This document shows positions 7,631 to 15,374 of a DNA stretch of 37,099 bases, piece after piece. Where the stretch lies: positions 1 to 37,099 of the forward strand of contig JAHDKR010000045.1 in NCBI GenBank assembly GCA_018436785.1. The letters are read 5' to 3'. The stretch is from Synergistaceae bacterium. Lineage in GTDB: Bacteria; Synergistota; Synergistia; Synergistales; Aminobacteriaceae. The stretch's first letter is position 1; each line of letters starts with the position of its first letter. The position numbers and the translations under genes were made by a program. Below the pieces are notes generated by a model. That model was not told the DNA's origin. It worked only from the letters and a program-made list of their open reading frames with translations, and searched no databases.

Positions 7631-9241
7631 GTGACGTGGAGCAGTGCGTTTCAAATTCTCGGGGGCGTTGGACTTTTTCTTTTCGGTATAAAACTGATGA
7701 GCGAGGCGCTCCAGTACCTCGCCGGCGACAAGATGCGCCAGCTTATCGGTTCCCTGACCAGAACTCCCATCAGAGGCGTTTTTATCGGCGCGCTCGTCGC
7801 CATGCTTATCCAGAGCAGCAGCGGCACGACCGTTATGACGGTGAGTTTCGTCCACGCGGGGTTGATGACCTTGAAACAGGCCGTCGGCGTTATCATGGGT
7901 GCGAACATCGGCACCACGGTCATCGCGCAGATCGTTGCCTTCAAGGTAAAGGACTTCGCGCTCCCCATACTTGGTATCGGGGTTCTGCTGGTGCTTTTCG
8001 GAAGGACGAAACGGCAGAAGTACATCGGCAACGGTCTCGTCGGCTTCGGTCTGCTCTTCCTTGGTATGCAGACGATGGAGGGCTCCATGTCCTTCCTGCG
8101 CGACCGAAAGGACCTTTTTATTGCTTTCAGCTCCTCGCCGATGCTCGGTCTTTTCGTCGGTACGGCGGTCACAATGGTGGTGCAGGCGAGCTCCGCGACG
8201 ATAGGCCTCACGATGGCCATGGCGGCGCAGGGGCTTCTGCCGCTTGAAGCCGCCCTCCCCATTCTCCTCGGCGACAACATAGGCACCACGATCACCGCGG
8301 TGCTCGCCTCGCTCGGCTCCAACAGAGCCGCCAAGCAGGCCGCGACGGCGCACGTGCTCTTCAACGTCATCGGCGCCGCGATCTTCCTCGCGTTTTTGCC
8401 GTTCTACAAGGACGTGGTGGCCGCCACCTCTACGGACATCGGACGGCAGATAGCCAACGCGCACACCATCTTCAACGTGACGAATACGCTGCTCTTCCTT
8501 CCGTTCGTCCCCGTCCTGGTGTGGGTCATACGCCGGATCGTCCCCGACAAGGGAGGCGCTGTCGTCGCGGGGCCTATGTACCTGGACCTGAAGCTCATAT
8601 CGGCCTCTCCCGCAGCCGCAGTGGACGCGGTAAAGAAGGAGCTCCTCCACATGGGGGATCTTGCCCGTTCGATGCTGACAGATGTTCGCAGGGCCTTCAC
8701 GGAGAACAACCCGAAGATGATCGGCGAGGTGACGCAGACGGAGAAAGCCGTGAACGAGATCAACCGCGCCATCTCCTCCTACGCGTCGGAAGTCTGGCAG
8801 GGAGGGCTTTCGAGCGAACTTTCGACGGTACTCGGCTCGTACGTCAACGGCGTCGGCGACATCGAGCGCATCGGGGATCATGCGACCAACCTGATCGAAC
8901 TCTACGAGTACAAGCTTGATCACGGCGTCGAGTTCTCCACGCTCGCCCGAGGGGAGTTCGACGACATGTACGACCTCGTTGAACGGGCGGTTCGTCTGAG
9001 TTTCGAGTCGCTCAACGAGGAGGACGTCATTAAGGCCAAGGAGGTCGACGCCCTTGAGGACGAGGTGGACCGCAAGGAGAAGATTCTCCGGAAAAACCAT
9101 ATTCTCCGCCTCAACAAAGGGGAGTGCACTCCCGCTGGGGGCGTCATCTTCATCGACATCTTGAGCAATCTCGAACGGGTGTGCGATCACGCCCACAATA
9201 TCTCGCTCATCGCGTTCGATATATCAAAGCTGCACAGATGA
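7631..9241 (+). CDS. Na/Pi cotransporter family protein with C-terminal PhoU-like domain
   Basis: This 536-residue membrane protein of the NptA/PF02690 type has two inverted repeats of hydrophobic helices in about residues 5-310. They carry the paired signatures LIQSSSGTT and VVQASSATI, with MGANIGTT and LGDNIGTT after them. About residues 330-536 form a helical PhoU-like domain with the typical VCDHAHNI near the end. The family moves phosphate or a related anion with sodium, and the PhoU part is thought to regulate it. The longer open frame begins at 7547, but GTG 7631 is preferred: it has AAGGAG and GGGGGA upstream and begins just before the first helix. A strong terminator follows at 9289. 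No pst or pho genes are nearby, so the substrate is not confirmed. Confidence 0.9.
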   Translation: MTWSSAFQILGGVGLFLFGIKLMSEALQYLAGDKMRQLIGSLTRTPIRGVFIGALVAMLIQSSSGTTVMTVSFVHAGLMTLKQAVGVIMGANIGTTVIAQIVAFKVKDFALPILGIGVLLVLFGRTKRQKYIGNGLVGFGLLFLGMQTMEGSMSFLRDRKDLFIAFSSSPMLGLFVGTAVTMVVQASSATIGLTMAMAAQGLLPLEAALPILLGDNIGTTITAVLASLGSNRAAKQAATAHVLFNVIGAAIFLAFLPFYKDVVAATSTDIGRQIANAHTIFNVTNTLLFLPFVPVLVWVIRRIVPDKGGAVVAGPMYLDLKLISASPAAAVDAVKKELLHMGDLARSMLTDVRRAFTENNPKMIGEVTQTEKAVNEINRAISSYASEVWQGGLSSELSTVLGSYVNGVGDIERIGDHATNLIELYEYKLDHGVEFSTLARGEFDDMYDLVERAVRLSFESLNEEDVIKAKEVDALEDEVDRKEKILRKNHILRLNKGECTPAGGVIFIDILSNLERVCDHAHNISLIAFDISKLHR

Positions 9242-9288
9242 CGGACGACCGGGCTTCTTGAGGTGGACGAATATTGGTATGTCTTGAA

Positions 9289-9318
9289 ACCGGCGGGGAG
9301 GCTCCTCGCCGGTTTTTT
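9289..9318 (+). terminator. Intrinsic terminator after the Na/Pi transporter gene
   Basis: A 10-bp stem with one G-T wobble (9289-9298 with 9304-9313), core ACCGGCG/CGCCGGT and a 5-base loop, is followed by six T residues (9313-9318). It separates the transporter from the uxaA promoter. Confidence 0.9.
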
Positions 9319-9343
9319 GAACGAGTTTTTTCAGGCTCCCTCC

Positions 9344-9371
9344 TTGACATACCGGGTGCATTCGCTATTCT
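9344..9371 (+). promoter_or_regulatory. Sigma-70-type promoter for uxaA-uxaB
   Basis: A perfect -35 TTGACA (9344-9349), a 16-base spacer and the -10 TATTCT (9366-9371). Transcription should begin near 9378, directly ahead of the repeated motif at 9383-9423. Confidence 0.8.
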
Positions 9372-9382
9372 GTAGACGGTTC

Positions 9383-9423
9383 TTGTTTTACTCGGTAAAT
9401 TTTTGTTTTAATGGATAAAACAA
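9383..9423 (+). promoter_or_regulatory. Candidate repressor operator in the uxaA leader
   Basis: TTGTTTTA occurs twice, at 9383-9390 and 9403-9410, exactly 20 bases apart. The second copy is the left arm of a perfect dyad, TTGTTTTA-N5-TAAAACAA (9403-9423). A second dyad, TTTAC-TCG-GTAAA, lies at 9387-9399. The position just after the expected transcription start suits a repressor. The binding protein is not identified. Confidence 0.5.
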
Positions 9424-9435
9424 GGAGGAGAGGCT

Positions 9436-10926
9436 ATGGAATGCACACACGCCGGAGCGCGCTGTATCGTCCTCCTGGAGAACGACAGCGTCGCGGTTCT
9501 TCCCGAGGGAGGAGGCGCCGGATCGCGGCTTCTCTTTGCCGAGCAGGAGCTCGTTCTTAAAGAGGTTATCGCTCCCGGACACAAAATTGCTCTCCGGGAC
9601 ATCAAGCAGGGGGAGGGGGTGGTGAAGTACGGTTTCCCGATCGGCGTTGCGAGCCGTCCGATCGCCGCAGGCGAGCATGTGCATGTGCAGAACGTCCGTT
9701 CCGCTCTCGGACACGAATGGTCGCCGTCGTGGAGCCCTTCTCCTGCGCGTCTTCTCTCCCCGCTATCGCCCGTTCCTTCATTTCAAGGATACCGAAGAAC
9801 GGAGGGGCCTCCGGGCATACGGAACGAGCTCTGGATCATTCCGACGGTCGGGTGCGTCAACGAGTACCTGAAATTCCTCGCCGGAGCGTGGACGGCCCCT
9901 TCCTGGATCGAAAACGTCCGCGTGCTTTCCCACCCCTACGGCTGCTCCCAGCTCGGGGAGGATTTGGAACGGACGGCAGCAGTCCTCGCGGGACTTGCGC
10001 GCAATCCGTGCGCGGCCGGGGTGATTGTGGCGGGGCTCGGGTGTGAAAACCTCCAGCGCGTCTTTTTGGAGACCCGCCTTGCAGGAGTGGAGAAAGTCCG
10101 ATTCCTCTCGCTTCAGGAGGAGGACGACGATGCCGGAGCCTTGTACGCTCTCCTCGATGAGCTTGCGGCGGATGCTCCGAAAGAGAGAGAACCATTCCCC
10201 CTCTCCGGGGTGACGCTCGGTGTGAAGTGCGGCGGCAGCGACGGCTTCTCCGGTCTTTCAGCCAATCCTCTCGTCGGCGAAGTCGCCGACAGAATGAGCG
10301 CGTGGGGGGGGAAGATCCTCGCCACCGAAATACCTGAGATGTTCGGCGCCGAGGATGTTATCGCCTCTCGAATAGCCGACAGGCAGGTCTTCGATGCCTT
10401 TGCGGAGACCATTCGCTGGTTCCGGAACTACTATGTGGAACACAAGCAGCCGGTGTACGAGAACCCGTCTCCGGGGAACAAGGACGGCGGCATCACCACG
10501 TTGGAGGAGAAGTCGCTCGGCGCGGTGAACAAGTGCGGTTCCGGTGCGGTAACAGACGTCCTCGCCATGGGCGAACAGGCGAAGCGCCCCGGTGTGAGCG
10601 TCGTGTTCGGCCCGGGAAACGACCTTGTGTCGTCGACCGCTCTGGCCGCCGGGGGCGCACAGATCATCCTTTTTACTACGGGACGCGGGACGCCGTTCTC
10701 AACGGTAGTTCCGACGATAAAGATTTCCTCGAACACGCGCCTTTTCGGGCGGAAACCGCGCTGGATCGATTTCGACGCCGGGCCGCTGCTCTCCGGGACG
10801 CCGAGACACCGTCTCGCTGAAGACTTGACGGGTCTTGTGCTTGAAGTTGCGTCGGGGCGCCGTACCCGAAACGAGGAGAACCGCTCCGGGGAGATCGCCA
10901 TATTCAAAGACGGCGTGACGCTCTAA
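9436..10926 (+). CDS. uxaA: Altronate dehydratase
   Basis: UxaA (EC 4.2.1.7) dehydrates D-altronate to 2-keto-3-deoxy-D-gluconate in galacturonate breakdown. At 496 residues it is full length. It has an N-terminal SAF-type domain (about 10-95), then the UxaA core with RNELWIIPTVGCVN, HPYGCSQLGEDL, GLGCEN, GVKCGGSDGFSG, EIPEMFGAE and GNKDGGITTLEEK, which hold the conserved cysteines and acidic residues of the family. The enzyme is cytoplasmic. AAGGAGGAGAGG lies just before the ATG. Transcription is likely from the TTGACA/TATTCT promoter at 9344, with an apparent operator between. uxaB follows 75 bases downstream, so both steps after the isomerase are in one operon. Galactarate or other sugar-acid dehydratases of this family are the alternative, but the neighbours fit altronate. 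Confidence 0.93.
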   Translation: MECTHAGARCIVLLENDSVAVLPEGGGAGSRLLFAEQELVLKEVIAPGHKIALRDIKQGEGVVKYGFPIGVASRPIAAGEHVHVQNVRSALGHEWSPSWSPSPARLLSPLSPVPSFQGYRRTEGPPGIRNELWIIPTVGCVNEYLKFLAGAWTAPSWIENVRVLSHPYGCSQLGEDLERTAAVLAGLARNPCAAGVIVAGLGCENLQRVFLETRLAGVEKVRFLSLQEEDDDAGALYALLDELAADAPKEREPFPLSGVTLGVKCGGSDGFSGLSANPLVGEVADRMSAWGGKILATEIPEMFGAEDVIASRIADRQVFDAFAETIRWFRNYYVEHKQPVYENPSPGNKDGGITTLEEKSLGAVNKCGSGAVTDVLAMGEQAKRPGVSVVFGPGNDLVSSTALAAGGAQIILFTTGRGTPFSTVVPTIKISSNTRLFGRKPRWIDFDAGPLLSGTPRHRLAEDLTGLVLEVASGRRTRNEENRSGEIAIFKDGVTL

Positions 10927-11001
10927 GAGGCCCCGATTTCAACGAGGACGCCGTGCGAAACCAAGATGCACAGAAATGCTCGCGACGAAGGAGAGGATAC
11001 G

Positions 11002-12300
11002 ATGAACTATACAGTGATGCAGTTTGGCGAGGGGAACTTCATACGGTCGTTTTTCGACTGGATGCTCAAGCGCATTACCGACGCGACGGGCGAAGAGCAC
11101 AAGGTCTTTCTTGTGCAGCCTATTTCCAACGGAAGAGTGAAAGAGATCGTCGAGGCTGGAGAATACCACGTTCTTCTGAAAGGATTCGAGGCGGGGGAGT
11201 ATAAAGAGGTGCTTGAGTCCGTCCCGGTCATCGCGGGGGGCGTCAACCCCTTCGAACGCGGCGGAATGAAAGCGTTGCTCGACGCCGCGCTTTCTCCGGA
11301 GCTTCGGGTGGTGACGTCGAATACCACCGAGGCCGGGATCTTCTTTGAAGAGAAGATGGAGCCGCACAACTTTCCGTCGCTGCTGGCCGCAGTTCTGCGC
11401 GCCCGCGCAAAGGAGGGGGCGCCTCCGCTGCACATCCTTCCGTTGGAGCTTATCGAGAGTAACGGAACGGCTTTGAAAAAGTGCGTGGAGCAGTACGGAC
11501 GTCTCTGGGGGTGCGAACCGGTATTCTTCTCCTATCTCGACTCCTGTACCTTCTACGATACGCTGGTGGACCGTATCGTCCCGGGCTTCCCCGCCAAGGA
11601 CGCCCCCGAAATCTTTCGGCGTCTGGGGAAAGAGGATCACAACCTCGCCATGGGGGAGCTCTTCCATCTGTTCGTGATCCAGGGGGACAAGGCTATTCTC
11701 GATGTCCTGCCCTTCCACAAGGCGGGATTGAATGTGATCGTCACCGCCGACAAACTTCCGTTCTACAGAGATCGAAAGGTGCGGATTCTCAACGGGGTGC
11801 ACACGGCGTCCGTTCCGGTCGGTCTTCTCGCGGGTGTGGAACTCGTCAAAGACTTCGTGAAGGACGAACGCTTCGCGCCGATGCTGCGTCGGCTCGTCCA
11901 TGACGAGATCGTTCCCGCGTTCTCCGACGACCAGGAGGCGCACCGCTACGGCGACGACGTCCTTGAGCGCTTCAGCAACCCCGCGCTGGAACACGCCTTC
12001 CGCTCCATCGCGCTGAACTCTGTCGCGAAGAGCAACACCCGCCTCCGCCCTACGTTGGAGGGGTACTTCGAGAAGTTCGGCGAGCTGCCGCAGACGCTTG
12101 TGGAGTGTATTGCGGCGATGTTCTCATTCTACGATTGCGACGGCGTCAGAGAGTTGCCGAAAGGCCCCTTCGTCCTGGCGGATTTCCCCCGAATCAAGGG
12201 GAGAACCGTCTCGAAGATGGTCGACAGCTTCTTTCCCGGGCTGGACCTTCCGCTGCGGGAAGCGCTTATCCGGAAGCTGGAGTACGCGAGGAAACAATAA
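11002..12300 (+). CDS. uxaB: Tagaturonate reductase
   Basis: UxaB (EC 1.1.1.58) reduces D-tagaturonate to D-altronate with NADH. The 432-residue protein belongs to the mannitol dehydrogenase (polyol long-chain) family. It has an N-terminal Rossmann start QFGEGNFIRSFFDWML and a C-terminal domain with the catalytic pattern KLPFYRDRKVRILNGVHTAS, where Lys, Asn and His are expected to act. I chose ATG 11002 because AAGGAG (10988-10993) lies 8 bases before it; the frame is open further up to 10966 without a ribosome site. It forms an operon with uxaA and ends before a strong terminator at 12332. It converges on the TRAP-uxaC genes, whose product supplies its substrate. Fructuronate reductase (UxuB) is a close relative; pairing with uxaA favours uxaB. 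Confidence 0.92.
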   Translation: MNYTVMQFGEGNFIRSFFDWMLKRITDATGEEHKVFLVQPISNGRVKEIVEAGEYHVLLKGFEAGEYKEVLESVPVIAGGVNPFERGGMKALLDAALSPELRVVTSNTTEAGIFFEEKMEPHNFPSLLAAVLRARAKEGAPPLHILPLELIESNGTALKKCVEQYGRLWGCEPVFFSYLDSCTFYDTLVDRIVPGFPAKDAPEIFRRLGKEDHNLAMGELFHLFVIQGDKAILDVLPFHKAGLNVIVTADKLPFYRDRKVRILNGVHTASVPVGLLAGVELVKDFVKDERFAPMLRRLVHDEIVPAFSDDQEAHRYGDDVLERFSNPALEHAFRSIALNSVAKSNTRLRPTLEGYFEKFGELPQTLVECIAAMFSFYDCDGVRELPKGPFVLADFPRIKGRTVSKMVDSFFPGLDLPLREALIRKLEYARKQ

Positions 12301-12331
12301 CGGGTCGCAGCGTGCGTGAACGGAGCAGGAT

Positions 12332-12378
12332 ACACAGAGGACCGGAGAGAAACTCCCCGGTCCTCTGTGTTGTTTTTT
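12332..12378 (+). terminator. Terminator of the uxaA-uxaB operon
   Basis: A perfect 14-bp stem, ACACAGAGGACCGG (12332-12345) with CCGGTCCTCTGTGT (12357-12370), is followed by TGTTTTTT. The T run lies only on the plus-strand side, so it serves uxaB rather than the converging TRAP genes. Confidence 0.92.
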
Positions 12379-12403
12379 GTGTTTCCAGTGAGAAACAGAG
12401 CCG

Positions 12404-13705
12404 TCAGTTTCCCATCAGCATGTTCGGGATGAAGAGGACGAGCTGGGGGATAAAGGTGACGAGGAGCAAAACAACAATCATTGCAGCGTAGAAGGGGAGC
12501 ATCGCCTTTGTCGCTTTTTCGATGGAGATCTTTCCCACCGCGCACCCTACGAAGAGGGCGGAGCCCACAGGCGGCGTGCAGAGTCCGATGCCGAGGTTGA
12601 GCATCATCATGATGCCGAACTGGACCGGGTGCATCCCCAGCGTGCCCACGACTACCGGAAAGAGAATGGGAGTTGTAATGAGGATAAGCGGCGCCATGTC
12701 CATGATGCAGCCGAGCCCGAGAAGGAGCAAATTGACGAGGAGGAGCAAGAGGACGGGATTATCGGTGACGGAAAGAAGGAGACTTGTCGCCATGCCGGGG
12801 ATCTTCAGATAGGCGAGCAGCCAGCCGAAGGCCTTCGCCGCGGCGATCAGGCTCATCACCATCGCGAGGGTCTTCAGGGAGGAGTAGAGGATCTTGTTCA
12901 TTCTGCTCAGCGGGATCTCCCTGTAGATGAAGAAGGTGACGAAGAAGGCGTAGACGCATGCGACGGCTGCCGACTCCGTGGCCGTGAAGACGCCGGAGAT
13001 AACACCGCCAATGATGATGACTGCTGTGAAGATGCCGAGGATCGCCTCTTTGGAGATTCGAATCGCCTCCCGGAGCGTGTAGGGCTTTTCCTTCGGATAC
13101 CTACGTTTTACTGCGATGATATAGCTGGCGATCATCAGTACAACACCAAGCAGTACGCCTGGTACAAAGCCTCCGAGGAAAAGGCGGCCGACCGAGACGC
13201 CGCCCGCCGCCAGCGAGTAGATGATCATGTTGTGGCTCGGCGGGATGATAATACCCTGGCAGGCGCTTGTCACCGTCACCGCGACGGAGTAGTCTGCGTC
13301 GTACCCCTTTTCCTTCATCATCGGAATAAGGATGGTGCCGATAGAGGAGACGTCCGCCACTGCGGAACCGGAGATGCCGCCGAAGAACATACTCGCCAGC
13401 ACGTTGACCTGGGCGAGCCCGCCCCGAACGCGCCCTACGAGCAGGTTCGAGAAAGCGATGAGCCGACGTGAAATACCACCCTCGCCCATCATCTCGCCGG
13501 CGATGATGAAAAATGGAATCGCGAGCAGCGAGAAAGAGTTCACTCCCTGCACCATCTGCTGGACGATAGCCATGAGGGGAATCTTCAGGTACATCGCGGT
13601 AAGCACGGAGGAAACCGCCAGGGAAAAGGTGATCGGCACCTTGAGGACAAGGAAGAGGGCAAAGCTGCCGAGGAGGATCCACGTAGCGACGGTCGGATCA
13701 GACAT
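12404..13705 (-). CDS. TRAP transporter large permease subunit (DctM type)
   Basis: This 433-residue integral membrane protein of the DctM family forms the ion-coupled substrate path of a tripartite ATP-independent periplasmic transporter. About twelve hydrophobic segments run through it. Typical motifs are GEMMGEGGISRRL, FGGISGSAVADVSSIGTILIP, ACQGIIIPPSHNMIIY and, near the end, LGIGLCTPPVGSALFVGCAVG. The gene overlaps the small subunit gene by 8 bases, so the two are translationally coupled. It is last in the order dctP-dctQ-dctM on the minus strand and lies downstream of uxaC. Together with uxaABC this points to a hexuronate (galacturonate or glucuronate) as substrate. That assignment is from context, not from the permease itself. 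Confidence 0.93.
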   Translation of the reverse strand: MSDPTVATWILLGSFALFLVLKVPITFSLAVSSVLTAMYLKIPLMAIVQQMVQGVNSFSLLAIPFFIIAGEMMGEGGISRRLIAFSNLLVGRVRGGLAQVNVLASMFFGGISGSAVADVSSIGTILIPMMKEKGYDADYSVAVTVTSACQGIIIPPSHNMIIYSLAAGGVSVGRLFLGGFVPGVLLGVVLMIASYIIAVKRRYPKEKPYTLREAIRISKEAILGIFTAVIIIGGVISGVFTATESAAVACVYAFFVTFFIYREIPLSRMNKILYSSLKTLAMVMSLIAAAKAFGWLLAYLKIPGMATSLLLSVTDNPVLLLLLVNLLLLGLGCIMDMAPLILITTPILFPVVVGTLGMHPVQFGIMMMLNLGIGLCTPPVGSALFVGCAVGKISIEKATKAMLPFYAAMIVVLLLVTFIPQLVLFIPNMLMGN

Positions 13706-14219
13706 CGGAGGCGCACCTCCTGCCGGAGAATTTATCGTCCATGTTTGCGTCGCCCTTGTCGAGTCCGAGGAGATTCATTCCGCCTTCGTAGAGGACGAGC
13801 ACGCCCGAGAGTACGAGCGGAAAATAGAGTACGGAGGCGGGAACTCCTGTCGCCGGAAGGATAGAGCGGCTGGTGAACTGGACGAGGATCCATCCGTAGT
13901 GGATCATGATATACCCCATGAAGAGAATGACGATATCGGTCAGTTTGGAGAGGAGAAAGTCGATCTTCGGGGAGATCTTCTCCGGAAGAAGGCAGAGGCT
14001 GATATGAAGCCGTTGTTTGACGCCGAGCGCAAGAGCGATGAAGGTGAACCAGACGACGAAGACGAGCGCGACCTCCTCGGACCAGGTGATGCCGGAGTTG
14101 AGGACATAGCGCATGAAGACGTTGGCGGCGATGAGAAGCACCATTGCTGCAAGCAGCGTCTTCGCGAGAATGACGAGGAGCGTGTGCAGCAGCCGGAAGA
14201 ACGATGTGACAGCGTTCAC
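13698..14219 (-). CDS. TRAP transporter small permease subunit (DctQ type)
   Basis: This 173-residue membrane protein has four hydrophobic segments (about 15-37, 48-66, 89-108, 130-150), the usual size and topology for DctQ. The family signature NVFMRYVLNSGITWSEEVALVFVVW is largely present near residues 33-58, with the conserved Arg in FMRY and Trp-Ser-Glu-Glu. DctQ proteins assemble with DctM and help dock the binding protein. The gene sits between dctP and dctM. A strong terminator-like hairpin stands between dctP and this gene, so permease expression probably depends on partial read-through. The last residues, GRRCASDV, overlap the start of dctM. Confidence 0.92.
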   Translation of the reverse strand: MNAVTSFFRLLHTLLVILAKTLLAAMVLLIAANVFMRYVLNSGITWSEEVALVFVVWFTFIALALGVKQRLHISLCLLPEKISPKIDFLLSKLTDIVILFMGYIMIHYGWILVQFTSRSILPATGVPASVLYFPLVLSGVLVLYEGGMNLLGLDKGDANMDDKFSGRRCASDV

Positions 14220-14237
14220 GGGCAGACCTCCTTCCTG

Positions 14238-14274
14238 AAAAAAGGGAAGACTCCTGAAGGAGCCTTCCCTTTTT
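14238..14274 (-). terminator. Strong hairpin between dctP and dctQ (partial terminator)
   Basis: On the minus strand, an 11-bp stem pairs 14264-14274 with 14239-14249 (AAAAAGGGAAG against CTTCCCTTTTT) and contains an inner CTCC/GGAG stem. A T run of six follows. It begins 7 bases after the dctP stop and ends about 20 bases before dctQ. Inside an operon this should lower permease transcript relative to binding-protein transcript. Confidence 0.82.
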
Positions 14275-14280
14275 GAGCCG

Positions 14281-15258
14281 TTACTGTACGTCGCGAATTT
14301 TCTTGACTACTTCCTGCAGTTCGGGGCTGAGGGCGTCGTACATCGGCTGCATGGCGTTCTGGAACTCGACAACTGCCTCGGGTGTCAGCTCGGTGATGAT
14401 CGAACCCGCGGCGCGGACTTTTTCTTCGGAGACCTTCTCGAACTCTTTCCAAAGTTTGATCTGATAGGGCATGGAGTCCTTCGCGGCCTGTTTGATGATC
14501 TCCTGGTCTTCTTTGGAGAGCTTGTCCATGCTGATCTTGCTCGCGATCAGGATCTCGGGAACGCGGGTGTGCCCGTCGAGAGTGAAGTACTTCGCAACCT
14601 CGTAGTGGCTGGTGGAGAAGTAGCTGGGCCAGTTGTTCTCCGCGCCGTCGATGACGCCGGTCTGAAGCGCGCTGTACACTTCGCCGAAGGGCATGGGGGT
14701 GGGGACGGCGCCGAGAGCCGATACGAGACCCATCATGAGCTGGCTCTCCTGGACGCGGATCTTCATCCCTTTCAGATCGGCGACGGATTTGATCTCCTTC
14801 TTGGAATTATAGAAGTTTCGGGCGCCGGAGTCGTACCACGCGAGGCCGACGAAGTTCGCCGGCTCGAGGCTGGCCAGAAACTCCTCTCCGATCGAACCGT
14901 TGAGTACCTTCCACATGTGCTCTTCGCCGCGGTACAGATACGGCATCTGGAGGGCGTCGAAAGCGGGCGCAAAGGCGGAAAGCGGGGAGATGCTGACGCG
15001 GGTGAAATCGATCGCTCCGAACTGAACTCCTTCGATGACAGCCTTCTCCTGTCCGAGCTGACTGCTGTGGTAGACTTCGATCTTGATCCGTCCGCCGGTG
15101 CGTTCCTCGACGAGCCTGGCAAACTCGTAATTCCCTTTCGTGGTCGGATAGTCGGCCACGTGCGTCTCTCCCAAGCGGAGCACGACAGTGTCGGCCGCCG
15201 CCGGGAGTGCCGCGAAGACAAGAGCAAGCGCTGTCAGAACCAGAATCCACTTCTTCAT
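14281..15258 (-). CDS. TRAP transporter solute-binding protein (DctP type), probably hexuronate
   Basis: This 325-residue periplasmic binding protein has a signal peptide at about 1-22 (MKKWILVLTALALVFAALPA, then AAD). The mature protein starts VVLRLGETHVADYPTTKG, typical of the DctP family. The conserved carboxylate-binding arginine is R168 in KGMKIRVQES. The motif PMPFGEVYSALQTGVIDGAENN (189-209) carries the conserved Asn after DGAE. The role is to bind an organic or sugar acid and hand it to DctQM. With uxaC directly upstream, galacturonate or glucuronate is the likely ligand. An AAGGAGGAG ribosome site precedes the ATG, a good promoter lies just upstream, and a strong hairpin follows the stop, all consistent with high expression. 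Confidence 0.93.
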   Translation of the reverse strand: MKKWILVLTALALVFAALPAAADTVVLRLGETHVADYPTTKGNYEFARLVEERTGGRIKIEVYHSSQLGQEKAVIEGVQFGAIDFTRVSISPLSAFAPAFDALQMPYLYRGEEHMWKVLNGSIGEEFLASLEPANFVGLAWYDSGARNFYNSKKEIKSVADLKGMKIRVQESQLMMGLVSALGAVPTPMPFGEVYSALQTGVIDGAENNWPSYFSTSHYEVAKYFTLDGHTRVPEILIASKISMDKLSKEDQEIIKQAAKDSMPYQIKLWKEFEKVSEEKVRAAGSIITELTPEAVVEFQNAMQPMYDALSPELQEVVKKIRDVQ

Positions 15259-15308
15259 TTTTTCTCCTCCTTCATAGTGTGGTGATGAATAACCTGCGAT
15301 TCCTATTT

Positions 15309-15337
15309 ATTGTAAATGCCTCGCAGGGCAAAAGCAA
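15309..15337 (-). promoter_or_regulatory. Promoter for the dctP-dctQ-dctM operon
   Basis: On the minus strand, the -35 TTGCTT (15337-15332), a 17-base spacer and the -10 TACAAT (15314-15309). It lies in the 116-base gap between uxaC and dctP, so the transporter can be transcribed independently of uxaC. Confidence 0.65.
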
Positions 15338-15374
15338 GCGTTTTTACACAATACGCGCACTCTTCGACCTTGTT

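Noticed and set aside
7445-9196. A long minus-strand frame of 583 codons opposite the Na/Pi transporter
   Set aside because: Its translation is low-complexity and rich in Arg, His and Glu with no domain pattern, while the plus strand encodes a complete, conserved transporter. It is a GC-driven antisense frame.
12629-13471. A 280-codon plus-strand frame opposite dctM
   Set aside because: It has an acidic, charge-repeating translation with no recognisable domain; the minus strand encodes a clear DctM permease.
15309-15355. Loose inverted repeat ATTGTGTAAA / TTTACAAT around the dctP promoter
   Set aside because: The arms match only with a two-base insertion, and the right arm is mostly the -10 box itself, so I treat it as chance.
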